Assembly (NCBI GenBank): GCA_023392975.1
Contig: JAEWNA010000329.1
Span: 1-5,585 of the forward strand
Source: Pseudomonadota bacterium
GTDB taxonomy: Bacteria; Pseudomonadota; Gammaproteobacteria; Xanthomonadales; Xanthomonadaceae
Length of the DNA: 5,585 bases
Reading direction: 5' to 3'
Of this stretch, positions 1 to 5,585 are shown piece by piece (within the stretch, counting starts at the first letter, position 1; every line of letters begins with the position of its first letter). A program made the position numbers and the translations under genes. The notes under the pieces are model-generated. The model saw only the letters and a program-made list of their open reading frames with translations, did no database searches and had not been told where the DNA came from.

Positions 1-681
1 CAGATCCTGAGCGCGCATCCGGAGGTCGCCGGCGCCAGCGAGCTGCCGGACCTCGCCGAGATCGTGCAAGAGGAATCGGTCCGCCGCGGACGGCCGTATC
101 CGGACTGGGTGCCGGACGCGACCGCCGAGGACTGGCACCGGCTCGGCCGCGAGTACCTCGACCGGACCGCGCGCTGGCGCGGGGAGCGCCCCCGCTTCAC
201 CGACAAGATGCCGGAGAACTGGAAGCACGCCGGCGTGCTGCGCGCGATGCTGCCCGGCGCGACCGTGATCGAGGCGCGTCGCGACGCGCTGGAGACCGGC
301 TGGTCCTGCTACCGGCAGCAGTTCTACCAGTTGCCGCACTTCGCCTGCGACCTGCAGGACATCGGCATCTACATCCGCACCTGCGAAGCGGCGATGGACC
401 AGTGGCGCGCGCGCGATCCGGCGCACCAGCGGTTGCAGCCCTACGAGCGCCTGCTGGTCGATTTCGAGAACGAGGTCCGCGCGCTGCTGGCCGCCTGCGG
501 CCTGGATTTCGACGAACGCTGCCTGGCGTTCCACCGCGCGGAACGCAGCGTGCGCACCGCGAGCGCCGCGCAGGTGCGGCAGCCGCTGATGCGCGACACC
601 GCACGTGCGGCGGCGTACGGCGTGCTGCTCAACCCGCTGGTGCAGGCGCTGTCGGACGCGATGTTCGCGGTGCCGTGGTAG
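1..681 (+). CDS. TPR-type sulfotransferase family protein, C-terminal part (5' end cut by window edge)
   Basis: The reading frame is open from base 1 to the TAG at 679-681, giving 226 visible residues. The gene starts upstream of the window. The first residues (QILSAHPEVAGASELPDL) match the segment that directly follows the PAPS-binding loop PRSGTTLxEQILSxHP of the Sulfotransfer_3 / TPR-sulfotransferase family, so the loop and any N-terminal TPR repeats lie off the left edge. Further family signatures are DKMPENWKHAG (about 202-234), the 3'-phosphate-binding region EARRDALETGWSCYRQQF (271-324) and the late VRTASxAQVRQPL stretch (about 550-588). Members transfer sulfate from PAPS to a hydroxyl acceptor; the acceptor here cannot be told. 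After RQPL the tail lacks the RW-x-x-Y pattern common in relatives. A GTG at 64 can be read as a start but lies inside the conserved domain, so it is not the true start. Family is confident, substrate unknown. Confidence 0.88.
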   Translation, partial: QILSAHPEVAGASELPDLAEIVQEESVRRGRPYPDWVPDATAEDWHRLGREYLDRTARWRGERPRFTDKMPENWKHAGVLRAMLPGATVIEARRDALETGWSCYRQQFYQLPHFACDLQDIGIYIRTCEAAMDQWRARDPAHQRLQPYERLLVDFENEVRALLAACGLDFDERCLAFHRAERSVRTASAAQVRQPLMRDTARAAAYGVLLNPLVQALSDAMFAVPW

Positions 682-724
682 CCGCGGTACCATTTGCGCC
701 CGCCCGTCCTCCCGGTTCGCGCCC

Positions 725-1213
725 ATGGATCACCTGCTCATCGTCACCACCGGCGGCACGATCGACAAGATCTACTTCGACGACAAGTCGGACTTCCAGG
801 TCGGCGATCCGCAGATCGGCCGGATCCTGGAGGAACTGGGCGTCGCGTTCCGCTTCACCGTGATCCCGATCATCCGCAAGGACTCGCTGCACATCACCGA
901 CGCCGACCGCGAACTGCTGCGCGCGACCATCGCCGCGCAGTCGACGCGGCACGTGCTCGTCACCCACGGCACCGACACGATGGTCGACACCGCGAAGGTG
1001 CTGGCCGGCCTCGACGACAAGACCATCGTGATGACCGGCGCGCTGAATCCGGCGCGCTTCCGCGGTTCGGACGCCGAGTTCAACATCGGCACCGCCGTCG
1101 GCGCCGTGCAGTCGCTGCCGCCGGGCGTCTACATCGCCATGAACGGCCGCATCTGGGACCCGCTCAAGGTGCGCAAGAACGTGGCCGCCAACCGCTTCGA
1201 ATCCGCGGATTGA
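725..1213 (+). CDS. Short asparaginase-like protein (N-terminal asparaginase domain only)
   Basis: This is a complete 162-residue protein from ATG 725 to TGA 1211-1213. It is clearly related to the N-terminal domain of bacterial type I/II L-asparaginases. TTGGTID at residues 8-14 carries the nucleophile threonine, HGTDT at 81-85 carries the second Thr-Asp pair, and Lys99 before TIVMTGAL matches the catalytic lysine; Ser54 may match the substrate-binding serine. Usual family length is about 320-350 residues. The C-terminal domain, which supplies substrate-binding residues to the neighbouring subunit's active site in E. coli AnsB, is absent. A terminator begins about 20 bp after the stop, so this is not a truncated reading of a longer gene. 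No signal peptide is seen, so it is probably cytoplasmic. The ATG is chosen because the first beta strand of the domain (HLLIVTTGGTI) begins at once; no clear Shine-Dalgarno precedes it. It may be co-transcribed with the sulfotransferase 43 bp upstream. Whether it hydrolyses asparagine is uncertain. Confidence 0.87.
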   Translation: MDHLLIVTTGGTIDKIYFDDKSDFQVGDPQIGRILEELGVAFRFTVIPIIRKDSLHITDADRELLRATIAAQSTRHVLVTHGTDTMVDTAKVLAGLDDKTIVMTGALNPARFRGSDAEFNIGTAVGAVQSLPPGVYIAMNGRIWDPLKVRKNVAANRFESAD

Positions 1214-1232
1214 CGCCCGCAGGCGTCGATCG

Positions 1233-1264
1233 AAAAAAAGCCCCGGCGGATGCCGGGGCTTTTT
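1233..1264. terminator. Bidirectional intrinsic terminator between convergent genes
   Basis: The arms 1235-1247 and 1252-1264 pair perfectly over 13 bp (AAAAAGCCCCGGC with GCCGGGGCTTTTT) around the loop GGAT. There is a T-run on the right (1260-1264) and an A-run on the left (1233-1239). It can therefore stop transcription from the asparaginase-like gene on the plus strand and from the M28 peptidase gene on the minus strand, whose stop codon lies 21 bp to the right. The A-run of seven makes the minus-strand U-tract the longer of the two. Confidence 0.93.
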
Positions 1265-1285
1265 CGTTGCGGGTGCAGCCGAGAC

Positions 1286-3523
1286 TTACGGCGAGATCGT
1301 TGCCTTCAGGCTGACCCCCGAGTACGCCGCGTAGGCGCGGACGCCCACGTAGTACGTGCCCGCGGTCGGCGAATTGAAGGTGCAGGTCTCGGTGTTGCCG
1401 CTGAGGTACGGGCGGCAGTTGTACGACGAGGTCGTCGGCGCGCTGCCGATCCGCACATACAGGTCCGCGTCGCCGGTGCCGCCGGAGAGGTTGAACACGA
1501 CGCTGGTCTTTCCGGCCGGCACGGTGATCGTGTAGATCGACGACCAGGCATTGGCCGCCACCGACGGCAGCGACACCGCGACGCCGCTGCACAGCACCGT
1601 GCCGCCGCAGCTCGTGCTCGACACCGTCACCGACGCCGTCTTCGTGCTGCTCAGGCCGCCCGCATCCGTCACCGTCTCCGTCACCGTGTAGGTGCCGGCG
1701 GCGGCGTAGGTCCTGGTCGGGTTGGTCGCGGTCGAGGTCGTGCCGTCACCGAAGTTCCAGCTGCGGCTGGTGATGTTGTTCTGCGCGTCCGTCGAGCTAT
1801 CGGTGAACGTCGCGGTCAGGCCGCTGGTGGTGAAGCTGAAGTTCGCGACCGGGGCGGTGTTGCCGCCCGCGGCGGTGTAGTTGCCGACCAGGCTCAGGCC
1901 CGAGAAGGCCGCATACGCCTTCAGCGACACGTAGTAGGTCCCCGCCGAGGGCGACGCGAACGAGCAGGTCTCGGCGTTGCCGGACGCGTACGGACGGCAG
2001 TCGTAGACCGTGTCGGTCGGCGCAGCGCCGAACTTCACGTACATGTCGGCATCGCCGGTGCCGCCCGACGTGGTGAAGCTCAGGTTGGTGGCGCCGACCG
2101 GCACGTCGAGCTTGTACAGGAGATAGCCGCCGGTGGCCGCGCTCAGGCCGGTGACGGCCACGCCCTTCGTCAGCGGGATCGCCGGGTCGGTGCCGCCACC
2201 GCCGCTGGTGCCGGCGGTCTTCGCGGCCTCGCCGAGGAAGGCCAGGCCGAGCTTGGCGAACTTGGCGCTGTTCGCGGCCGAATTGCTCATGTTGGCCAGC
2301 GTGTCGTTCGCGGAGTGGATGTTCGCGAAGTAGCTGGTCGTACCGCCCTCGAACATGATCGCCGCCGGATAGCCCGCGCTGGTCCACGACGCGTGATCGG
2401 AGCACCCGTAGCCGCAGGTATAGCTGCCGCGGGTGAGGCCCAGCGGTGCCAGGTACGTGTCGAACAGGCTGGTGAGGAAACTCTGGACGCCGGCGTTGGA
2501 GTAGTCGGTGACCAGGCGCATGTCGCTGCCGGAGGCCGGCTTGTAGTTGGTCATGTCCAGCTGCAGCACGGCATGGACGTTCGTGCCCGCCGACAGGAAG
2601 GACTGCGCGATCGCGTTGGAGCCGCGCAGGCCGACCTCTTCCGCCGCATAGCCCATGAACTTCACGGTGCGCTTGGGCTTCCAGCCGCTGGCGAGCGCCA
2701 CCCGCAGGACTTCGGTGAGCGTGGCGATGCCCGAGGCGTCGTCGTCCGCGCCCGGCGCGACCTGCGTGGTGCTGCCGCCGGCGCTGACGTTGATCGAATC
2801 CAGGTGCGCGCCGAGCACCACCACTTCGTTCGCCAGCTCGTTGCCCTGGATGGTGAGGATCACCGACGGCTGTGTCGAGCAGTTGCTGCACGCGGTGAAC
2901 AGCTCCGAAGTCACGTCCGTGCGGCTGCCCGCGAGCCCCTGCCAGGTGGTGCGGATCCACTCGGCGGAGGTCTTGCCGGTGGTGCTGGTGTAGTAGCGGT
3001 TCTGGTACGACGACAGCGTCGAGATCGTGTTGTAGATGTTGGTCGCCGAACTCTGCGGCAGCCACGGGTCGACCGTGGCCTGGTTGTCGATGGTATAGGT
3101 CGCGAGCGCCGCCTTGCGCACGATCTGCGCGGCGCGGTCCTTGCGGATGAACGCATCGGCCTCGGCGCGGCTGGCGAAGGCGAAGAAGCCGCCGCAGCGC
3201 AGCTGCTTGGTATGGATGCGCGAACTCACCGTGCCGAGGTCGCGCGCCTGGATGCGCGAGACCACCAGCGCGGTGCCGATGCTGTCGAAGGCGGGCGTGG
3301 CGTCCACGGCCACGTCCGTCATCAGCGGATAGGTGTCGCGGGAGGTGACGATGTAGACCGGCGCGGTCGGATCGCGTTCGCGCTGGATCGCGGCCAGCGC
3401 GGCGGCGGCTTCGGCGCGGGCATGGTCGCGGGCGACCGGGCGCGGCACGGTCTGGGCCCACGCGGTCGCGGCGAGGCTCGCGCACAGCAGGGCCAGCAGG
3501 CCCCGCAGACGTTTCGGATTCAT
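1286..3523 (-). CDS. Secreted M28 family leucyl aminopeptidase-like zinc exopeptidase with PPC-PKD-PPC tail
   Basis: This 745-residue protein closely resembles Vibrio proteolyticus aminopeptidase (M28). Residues 1-23 form a Sec signal peptide ending AWA|Q, and residues 24 to about 145 are probably a propeptide. The catalytic domain spans about 146-435. By family comparison the two-zinc ligands are His240 (GAHLDS), Asp261 (PGADDDASG), Glu296 with general base Glu295 (AAEEVGLRG), Asp323 (QLDMTNY) and His403 (NIHSANDTL). Cys370 and Cys374 (CGYGCSDHASW) match a known disulfide. The tail is PPC (about 452-549), PKD (about 556-637) and a second PPC (about 642-745); each PPC has SGGTGDAD and a C-x10-C pair. 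The enzyme should release N-terminal, preferably hydrophobic, amino acids outside the cell, with the tail helping secretion, folding or substrate binding. The start at 3523 is chosen for its signal peptide and a GGAG eight bases upstream; an open extension to 3601 has neither. It lies downstream of the M4 gene, separated from it by a terminator. Confidence 0.95.
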   Translation of the reverse strand: MNPKRLRGLLALLCASLAATAWAQTVPRPVARDHARAEAAAALAAIQRERDPTAPVYIVTSRDTYPLMTDVAVDATPAFDSIGTALVVSRIQARDLGTVSSRIHTKQLRCGGFFAFASRAEADAFIRKDRAAQIVRKAALATYTIDNQATVDPWLPQSSATNIYNTISTLSSYQNRYYTSTTGKTSAEWIRTTWQGLAGSRTDVTSELFTACSNCSTQPSVILTIQGNELANEVVVLGAHLDSINVSAGGSTTQVAPGADDDASGIATLTEVLRVALASGWKPKRTVKFMGYAAEEVGLRGSNAIAQSFLSAGTNVHAVLQLDMTNYKPASGSDMRLVTDYSNAGVQSFLTSLFDTYLAPLGLTRGSYTCGYGCSDHASWTSAGYPAAIMFEGGTTSYFANIHSANDTLANMSNSAANSAKFAKLGLAFLGEAAKTAGTSGGGGTDPAIPLTKGVAVTGLSAATGGYLLYKLDVPVGATNLSFTTSGGTGDADMYVKFGAAPTDTVYDCRPYASGNAETCSFASPSAGTYYVSLKAYAAFSGLSLVGNYTAAGGNTAPVANFSFTTSGLTATFTDSSTDAQNNITSRSWNFGDGTTSTATNPTRTYAAAGTYTVTETVTDAGGLSSTKTASVTVSSTSCGGTVLCSGVAVSLPSVAANAWSSIYTITVPAGKTSVVFNLSGGTGDADLYVRIGSAPTTSSYNCRPYLSGNTETCTFNSPTAGTYYVGVRAYAAYSGVSLKATISP
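1581..1863 (-). repeat. Near-identical PKD/linker module, copy A (inside the M28 gene)
   Basis: This 283-bp stretch aligns without gaps to 3983-4265 at a constant offset of 2402 bases. I count 7 mismatches, or about 97% identity, with unbroken runs of 51 bp (1746-1796) and 64 bp (1800-1863). It covers the PKD domain plus the linker SSTSCGGTVLCSG. Only two residues differ between the encoded modules (Ser/Thr after FTD and Arg/Lys after NPT). Identity falls sharply at the left edge (5 mismatches in 1571-1580) and drops to about 87% to the right. Confidence 0.93.
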
Positions 3524-3599
3524 TGGCTCTGCTCCATGAGAGGTCGGGAAATGCATGGGCAGGACCGGACCGCCCCCCCTCCCGGGCCGCATCCCTGCC
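3524..3599 (-). other. 5' leader of the M28 gene, G-rich, no recognisable promoter
   Basis: Only 76 bases separate the U-tract of the upstream terminator from the M28 start codon. On the minus strand this stretch holds a G-rich block (3595-3573, with GGG, GGG and G7 runs), a 6-bp inverted repeat (GGCAGG at 3558-3563 with CCTGCC at 3594-3599) and the ribosome binding site. I find no convincing -35/-10 pair. The promoter may therefore overlap the terminator region or use a non-housekeeping consensus, or expression may depend on read-through from the M4 gene. Confidence 0.45.
3531..3535 (-). promoter_or_regulatory. Ribosome binding site for the M28 peptidase
   Basis: On the minus strand GGAG (3535-3532) stands eight bases before the ATG at 3523-3521. 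It fixes the start to the methionine that begins the signal peptide, rather than the longer open frame beginning at 3601. Confidence 0.78.
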
Positions 3600-3628
3600 A
3601 AAAAAAGACCCCGGCCGAAGCCGGGGTC
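3600..3628 (-). terminator. Intrinsic terminator of the M4 protease gene
   Basis: Read on the minus strand this is a perfect 9-bp stem, GACCCCGGC with GCCGGGGTC (arms 3620-3628 and 3607-3615), closed by a stable TTCG tetraloop (3616-3619) and followed by seven T (3606-3600). It lies 65 bp after the stop of the M4 gene and should largely separate that transcript from the downstream M28 gene. Confidence 0.93.
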
Positions 3629-3651
3629 GGAACGCCCGGGTCTTCATCCGG

Positions 3652-3679
3652 CCATCGAACCGACGGGTCGGCTCGATGG
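3652..3679 (-). other. Extra 3'-UTR hairpin upstream of the M4 terminator
   Basis: On the minus-strand RNA, CCAUCGAGCCGA (3679-3668) pairs with UCGGUUCGAUGG (3663-3652) over 12 bp around the loop CCCG (3667-3664). One of the pairs is G-U. The same DNA read on the plus strand has an A-C mismatch there, so the stem is complete only in the transcript of the M4 gene. No U-tract follows, so it is not itself a terminator. It could stabilise the 3' end of the protease mRNA; that role is inferred. Confidence 0.6.
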
Positions 3680-3693
3680 TCGGAATCCCTCCC

Positions 3694-5585
3694 TTAGTTC
3701 GAGGTGCCCTTCAGGGTGACGCCCGAGAAGGCGGCGTACGCGCGGACCGCCACGTAGTACGTGGTGTTCGCGGTCGGCGTGAAGGTGCAGGTCTCGCTGT
3801 TGCCGCTGCTGTACGGACGGCAGTTGTACGAGGTCGTGGTCGGCGCAGCGCCGGCACGCACGTACAGGTCCGCGTCGCCCGTGCCGCCCGAGATCGTGAA
3901 GGTCACGGTGTGGCCGGCCAGGACAGGCATGGTGTAGGTCGAGGACCAGCTGTTCTTCGCCACCGACGGCAGGGCCACGCCCACGCCGCTGCACAGCACC
4001 GTACCGCCGCAGCTCGTGCTCGACACCGTCACCGATGCCGTCTTCGTGCTGCTCAGGCCGCCCGCGTCCGTCACCGTCTCCGTCACCGTGTAGGTGCCGG
4101 CGGCGGCGTAGGTCTTGGTCGGGTTGGTCGCGGTCGAGGTCGTGCCATCACCGAAGTTCCAGCTGCGGCTGGTGATGTTGTTCTGCGCGTCCGTCGAGGT
4201 GTCGGTGAACGTCGCGGTCAGGCCGCTGGTGGTGAAGCTGAAGTTCGCGACCGGGGCGGTGTTGCTGCCCGCGCCCGTGTAGCTGCCGACCAGGCTGACG
4301 CCCGAGAAGGTCGAGTAGGCCTTCAGCGTGACGTAGTAGGTCCCGGCCGACGGCGCGGCGAACGAGCAGGTCTCCGCGTTGCCGCCGACGTACGGACGGC
4401 AGTCGTAGGAGCTGTCGGTCGGCGCGGAGCCGAACTTGACGTACATGTCGGCGTCACCGGTGCCGCCCGAGATGTTGAAGCTCAGGTTGGTGGCGCCGGC
4501 CGGCACGTCGAGCTTGTAGTACAGGTAGTTGCCGGTGGAAGCGCCCAGGCCGGTGACTGGCACGCCGTTGGTCAGCGGGTTGGTGGTCGGCGGCGGCGTG
4601 GTGCCACCGCAGCTCACGCCCACGGCGGTGAAGGCCGCGGTGACGTCCGCCTTGGTGTAGCCGAGGTCCGTGGCGGCCGTCTCGACGCCGCAGGCGCCCT
4701 GGTTGAAGTTCGTGCTGGCCGTCCAGTAGGCGGCGTTCGCGCGCGCGAACACCTGGAACGCCTTCGGAACGCCCCAGCCCGCGGTCTTCGCGAGGGTGCA
4801 GAACGCCTTGTTGTACACGCCCGAGCTGTAGTGCACGTCGAGGCCGTTGTAGTAGTTCGCGGCGTTGTCGATCGACGAGCCGTCCTGGGTCGGGTTGCAC
4901 ATGTAGCGCAGCGCGCCGTTCGACTTGAAGATCTCGGCGCCGACCAGGTAGTCGTTGCTGCCCTGCCAGTAGTACTCGGTCGCCTCGCCGCCCATGTCGG
5001 AGAAGGCTTCGTTGATGCCGCCCGACTGACCGGAGTAGGTCAGGTTCGAGTGCTGCTCGGTGAAGCCGTGCGAGACTTCGTGGCCCGACACGTCGGCGTT
5101 GACCAGCGGGTAGAACGTGCTGGCGCCGTCGCCGAACGTCATGTTCGAGCCGTTCCAGAAGGCGTTCTCGTAGCTGCTGCTGTAGTGCACGCGCATGATC
5201 AGCTGGAAGCTCAGCGCGTTGTAGCCGGTGTAGGCCGGGTACATGTTGGTGATCACGCCACCGAACTGGAACGCGTCGTTGATCGGCGAGTAGCCGCCGT
5301 TGACGGTCTTGAAGGTGTTGCGCGGGCAGGTGTAGGTGTACGCGGTGGTGCTCGAGCTGGTGCCGTTGTTGAGGTTCACGGCGCGCACGTTGGTGTTGTT
5401 CATGGTGCACGTGGTGCCCGACTGGGTCACGTCCATGTAGCCGTACTTGCCGCCCGAACCCCACTCGTACTGGCCGGTCTTGGCGTTGCCGCCGGGGCCG
5501 GTGCCGATCAGCGCGTGCTGCAGGTTGTCGAACTGCTTCAGCACGCGGCCGGTGTTGGCGTCGACGATGACCGTCGGACGGGTCG
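3694..5585 (-). CDS. Secreted M4 (thermolysin/vibriolysin-like) zinc metalloprotease with PPC-PKD-PPC tail, N-terminus cut by window edge
   Basis: The frame is open from the right edge to the TAA at 3696-3694, giving 629 visible residues. The first 20 or so (RPTVIVDANTGRVLKQFDNLQHA) match the end of the PepSY part of an M4 propeptide, so the signal peptide and most of the propeptide lie off the edge. The catalytic domain covers about 5500-4600. It holds HEVSH (5082-5068; two zinc His and catalytic Glu at 5079-5077), the third ligand Glu in GGINEAFSD (5010-5008), exactly 20 residues later as in thermolysin, Tyr in NLTYSG (11 residues after the second His, like thermolysin Tyr157), and DVHYSSGVYNKAF with the transition-state His at 4833-4831. 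A proline/threonine linker (TTPPPTTNP) leads to PPC (about 4575-4276), PKD (about 4260-4015) and PPC (about 4002-3697). The enzyme is an extracellular endopeptidase cutting before hydrophobic residues, self-activated by prodomain removal. A GTG at 5544 lies inside the propeptide and is not the true start. Confidence 0.95.
   Translation of the reverse strand, partial: TRPTVIVDANTGRVLKQFDNLQHALIGTGPGGNAKTGQYEWGSGGKYGYMDVTQSGTTCTMNNTNVRAVNLNNGTSSSTTAYTYTCPRNTFKTVNGGYSPINDAFQFGGVITNMYPAYTGYNALSFQLIMRVHYSSSYENAFWNGSNMTFGDGASTFYPLVNADVSGHEVSHGFTEQHSNLTYSGQSGGINEAFSDMGGEATEYYWQGSNDYLVGAEIFKSNGALRYMCNPTQDGSSIDNAANYYNGLDVHYSSGVYNKAFCTLAKTAGWGVPKAFQVFARANAAYWTASTNFNQGACGVETAATDLGYTKADVTAAFTAVGVSCGGTTPPPTTNPLTNGVPVTGLGASTGNYLYYKLDVPAGATNLSFNISGGTGDADMYVKFGSAPTDSSYDCRPYVGGNAETCSFAAPSAGTYYVTLKAYSTFSGVSLVGSYTGAGSNTAPVANFSFTTSGLTATFTDTSTDAQNNITSRSWNFGDGTTSTATNPTKTYAAAGTYTVTETVTDAGGLSSTKTASVTVSSTSCGGTVLCSGVGVALPSVAKNSWSSTYTMPVLAGHTVTFTISGGTGDADLYVRAGAAPTTTSYNCRPYSSGNSETCTFTPTANTTYYVAVRAYAAFSGVTLKGTSN
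3983..4265 (-). repeat. Near-identical PKD/linker module, copy B (inside the M4 gene)
   Basis: This is the partner of 1581-1863: same orientation, in frame with its own host gene, no gaps, about 97% identical. It encodes the PKD domain with the core RSWNFGDGTTSTATNP and the cysteine-containing linker before the last PPC domain. The surrounding PPC domains of the two genes are noticeably more diverged. Confidence 0.93.

Noticed and set aside
664..693. Possible sigma70 promoter for the asparaginase-like gene (TTCGCG at 664-669, TACCAT at 688-693).
   Set aside because: The -35 matches poorly and the -10 only four of six bases, which is no better than chance here.
1214..1285. Frameshifted remainder of the asparaginase C-terminal domain after 1213.
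   Set aside because: A strong terminator starts 20 bp after the stop and the opposite-strand peptidase begins directly after it. No asparaginase-like translation is seen.
3482..3484. Cys14 of the M28 signal peptide as a lipoprotein cysteine.
   Set aside because: The preceding residues are Ala-Leu-Leu. A lipobox needs a small residue directly before the cysteine, and a normal signal-peptidase I site (AWA|Q) follows.
3520..3537. A five-codon ORF (MEQSQ) whose stop overlaps the M28 start as ATGA.
   Set aside because: Its ATG sits in the Shine-Dalgarno of the real gene and has no ribosome binding site of its own, so chance is the simplest explanation.
3524..3601. N-terminal extension of the M28 protein by 26 residues, starting at 3601.
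   Set aside because: It would bury the signal peptide behind a Gly/Pro/Arg-rich stretch translated from the leader, begins inside the terminator's T-run and has no ribosome binding site.
1797..3647. A 616-codon minus-strand open frame in another frame of the M28 gene, and a 336-codon one (4454-5464) across the M4 gene.
   Set aside because: Their composition is dominated by Arg, His, Gln and Pro with no recognisable domain. They are frame shadows of the two peptidases.
1250..3697. An 815-codon plus-strand open frame antisense to the M28 gene.
   Set aside because: It is rich in Arg, Gly and Ala with low complexity, shows no domain, and mirrors a gene with clear catalytic motifs. Long antisense open frames are expected where third positions are mostly G/C.

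Overview
The window is high-GC bacterial DNA (by eye roughly two thirds G+C, with strong G/C preference at third codon positions). It looks like a gammaproteobacterium of the Lysobacter/Xanthomonas group. That placement is an inference from the mix of genes: a TPR-type sulfotransferase, a secreted M28 aminopeptidase and a secreted M4 metalloprotease with PPC and PKD tails. No rRNA or other marker gene is present to confirm it.

Layout: two plus-strand genes lie on the left and two minus-strand genes fill the right, meeting at a bidirectional terminator near 1233-1264. On the left are the C-terminal part of a sulfotransferase (1-681, cut by the window edge) and, 43 bp further on, a short asparaginase-like protein (725-1213) consisting only of the N-terminal asparaginase domain. 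On the right, reading leftward, are an M4 (thermolysin/vibriolysin-like) metalloprotease (3694 to beyond 5585, N-terminus off the edge) and then an M28 leucyl-aminopeptidase-like exopeptidase (1286-3523). A strong terminator (3600-3628) and an extra hairpin (3652-3679) separate the two peptidases.

The main point is the relationship between the two peptidases. Their catalytic domains are unrelated (M4 endopeptidase, M28 exopeptidase), yet both carry the same C-terminal chain PPC - PKD - PPC. The PKD and the linker after it are about 97% identical in DNA over 283 bp (1581-1863 versus 3983-4265), whereas the flanking PPC segments are only about 80-87% identical. This is the pattern expected from recent gene conversion, or from selection on a shared module. 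The likely biology is a small extracellular protein-degradation locus: the M4 enzyme cuts proteins internally and the M28 enzyme trims the new N-termini. Both are probably exported by Sec and then a type II system, but no secretion genes are in view.

I see no CRISPR array, tRNA, insertion sequence or phage gene. The window reads as an ordinary degradative-enzyme neighbourhood. The unusual points are the homogenised tail module, the one-domain asparaginase and the structured spacer between the peptidases.
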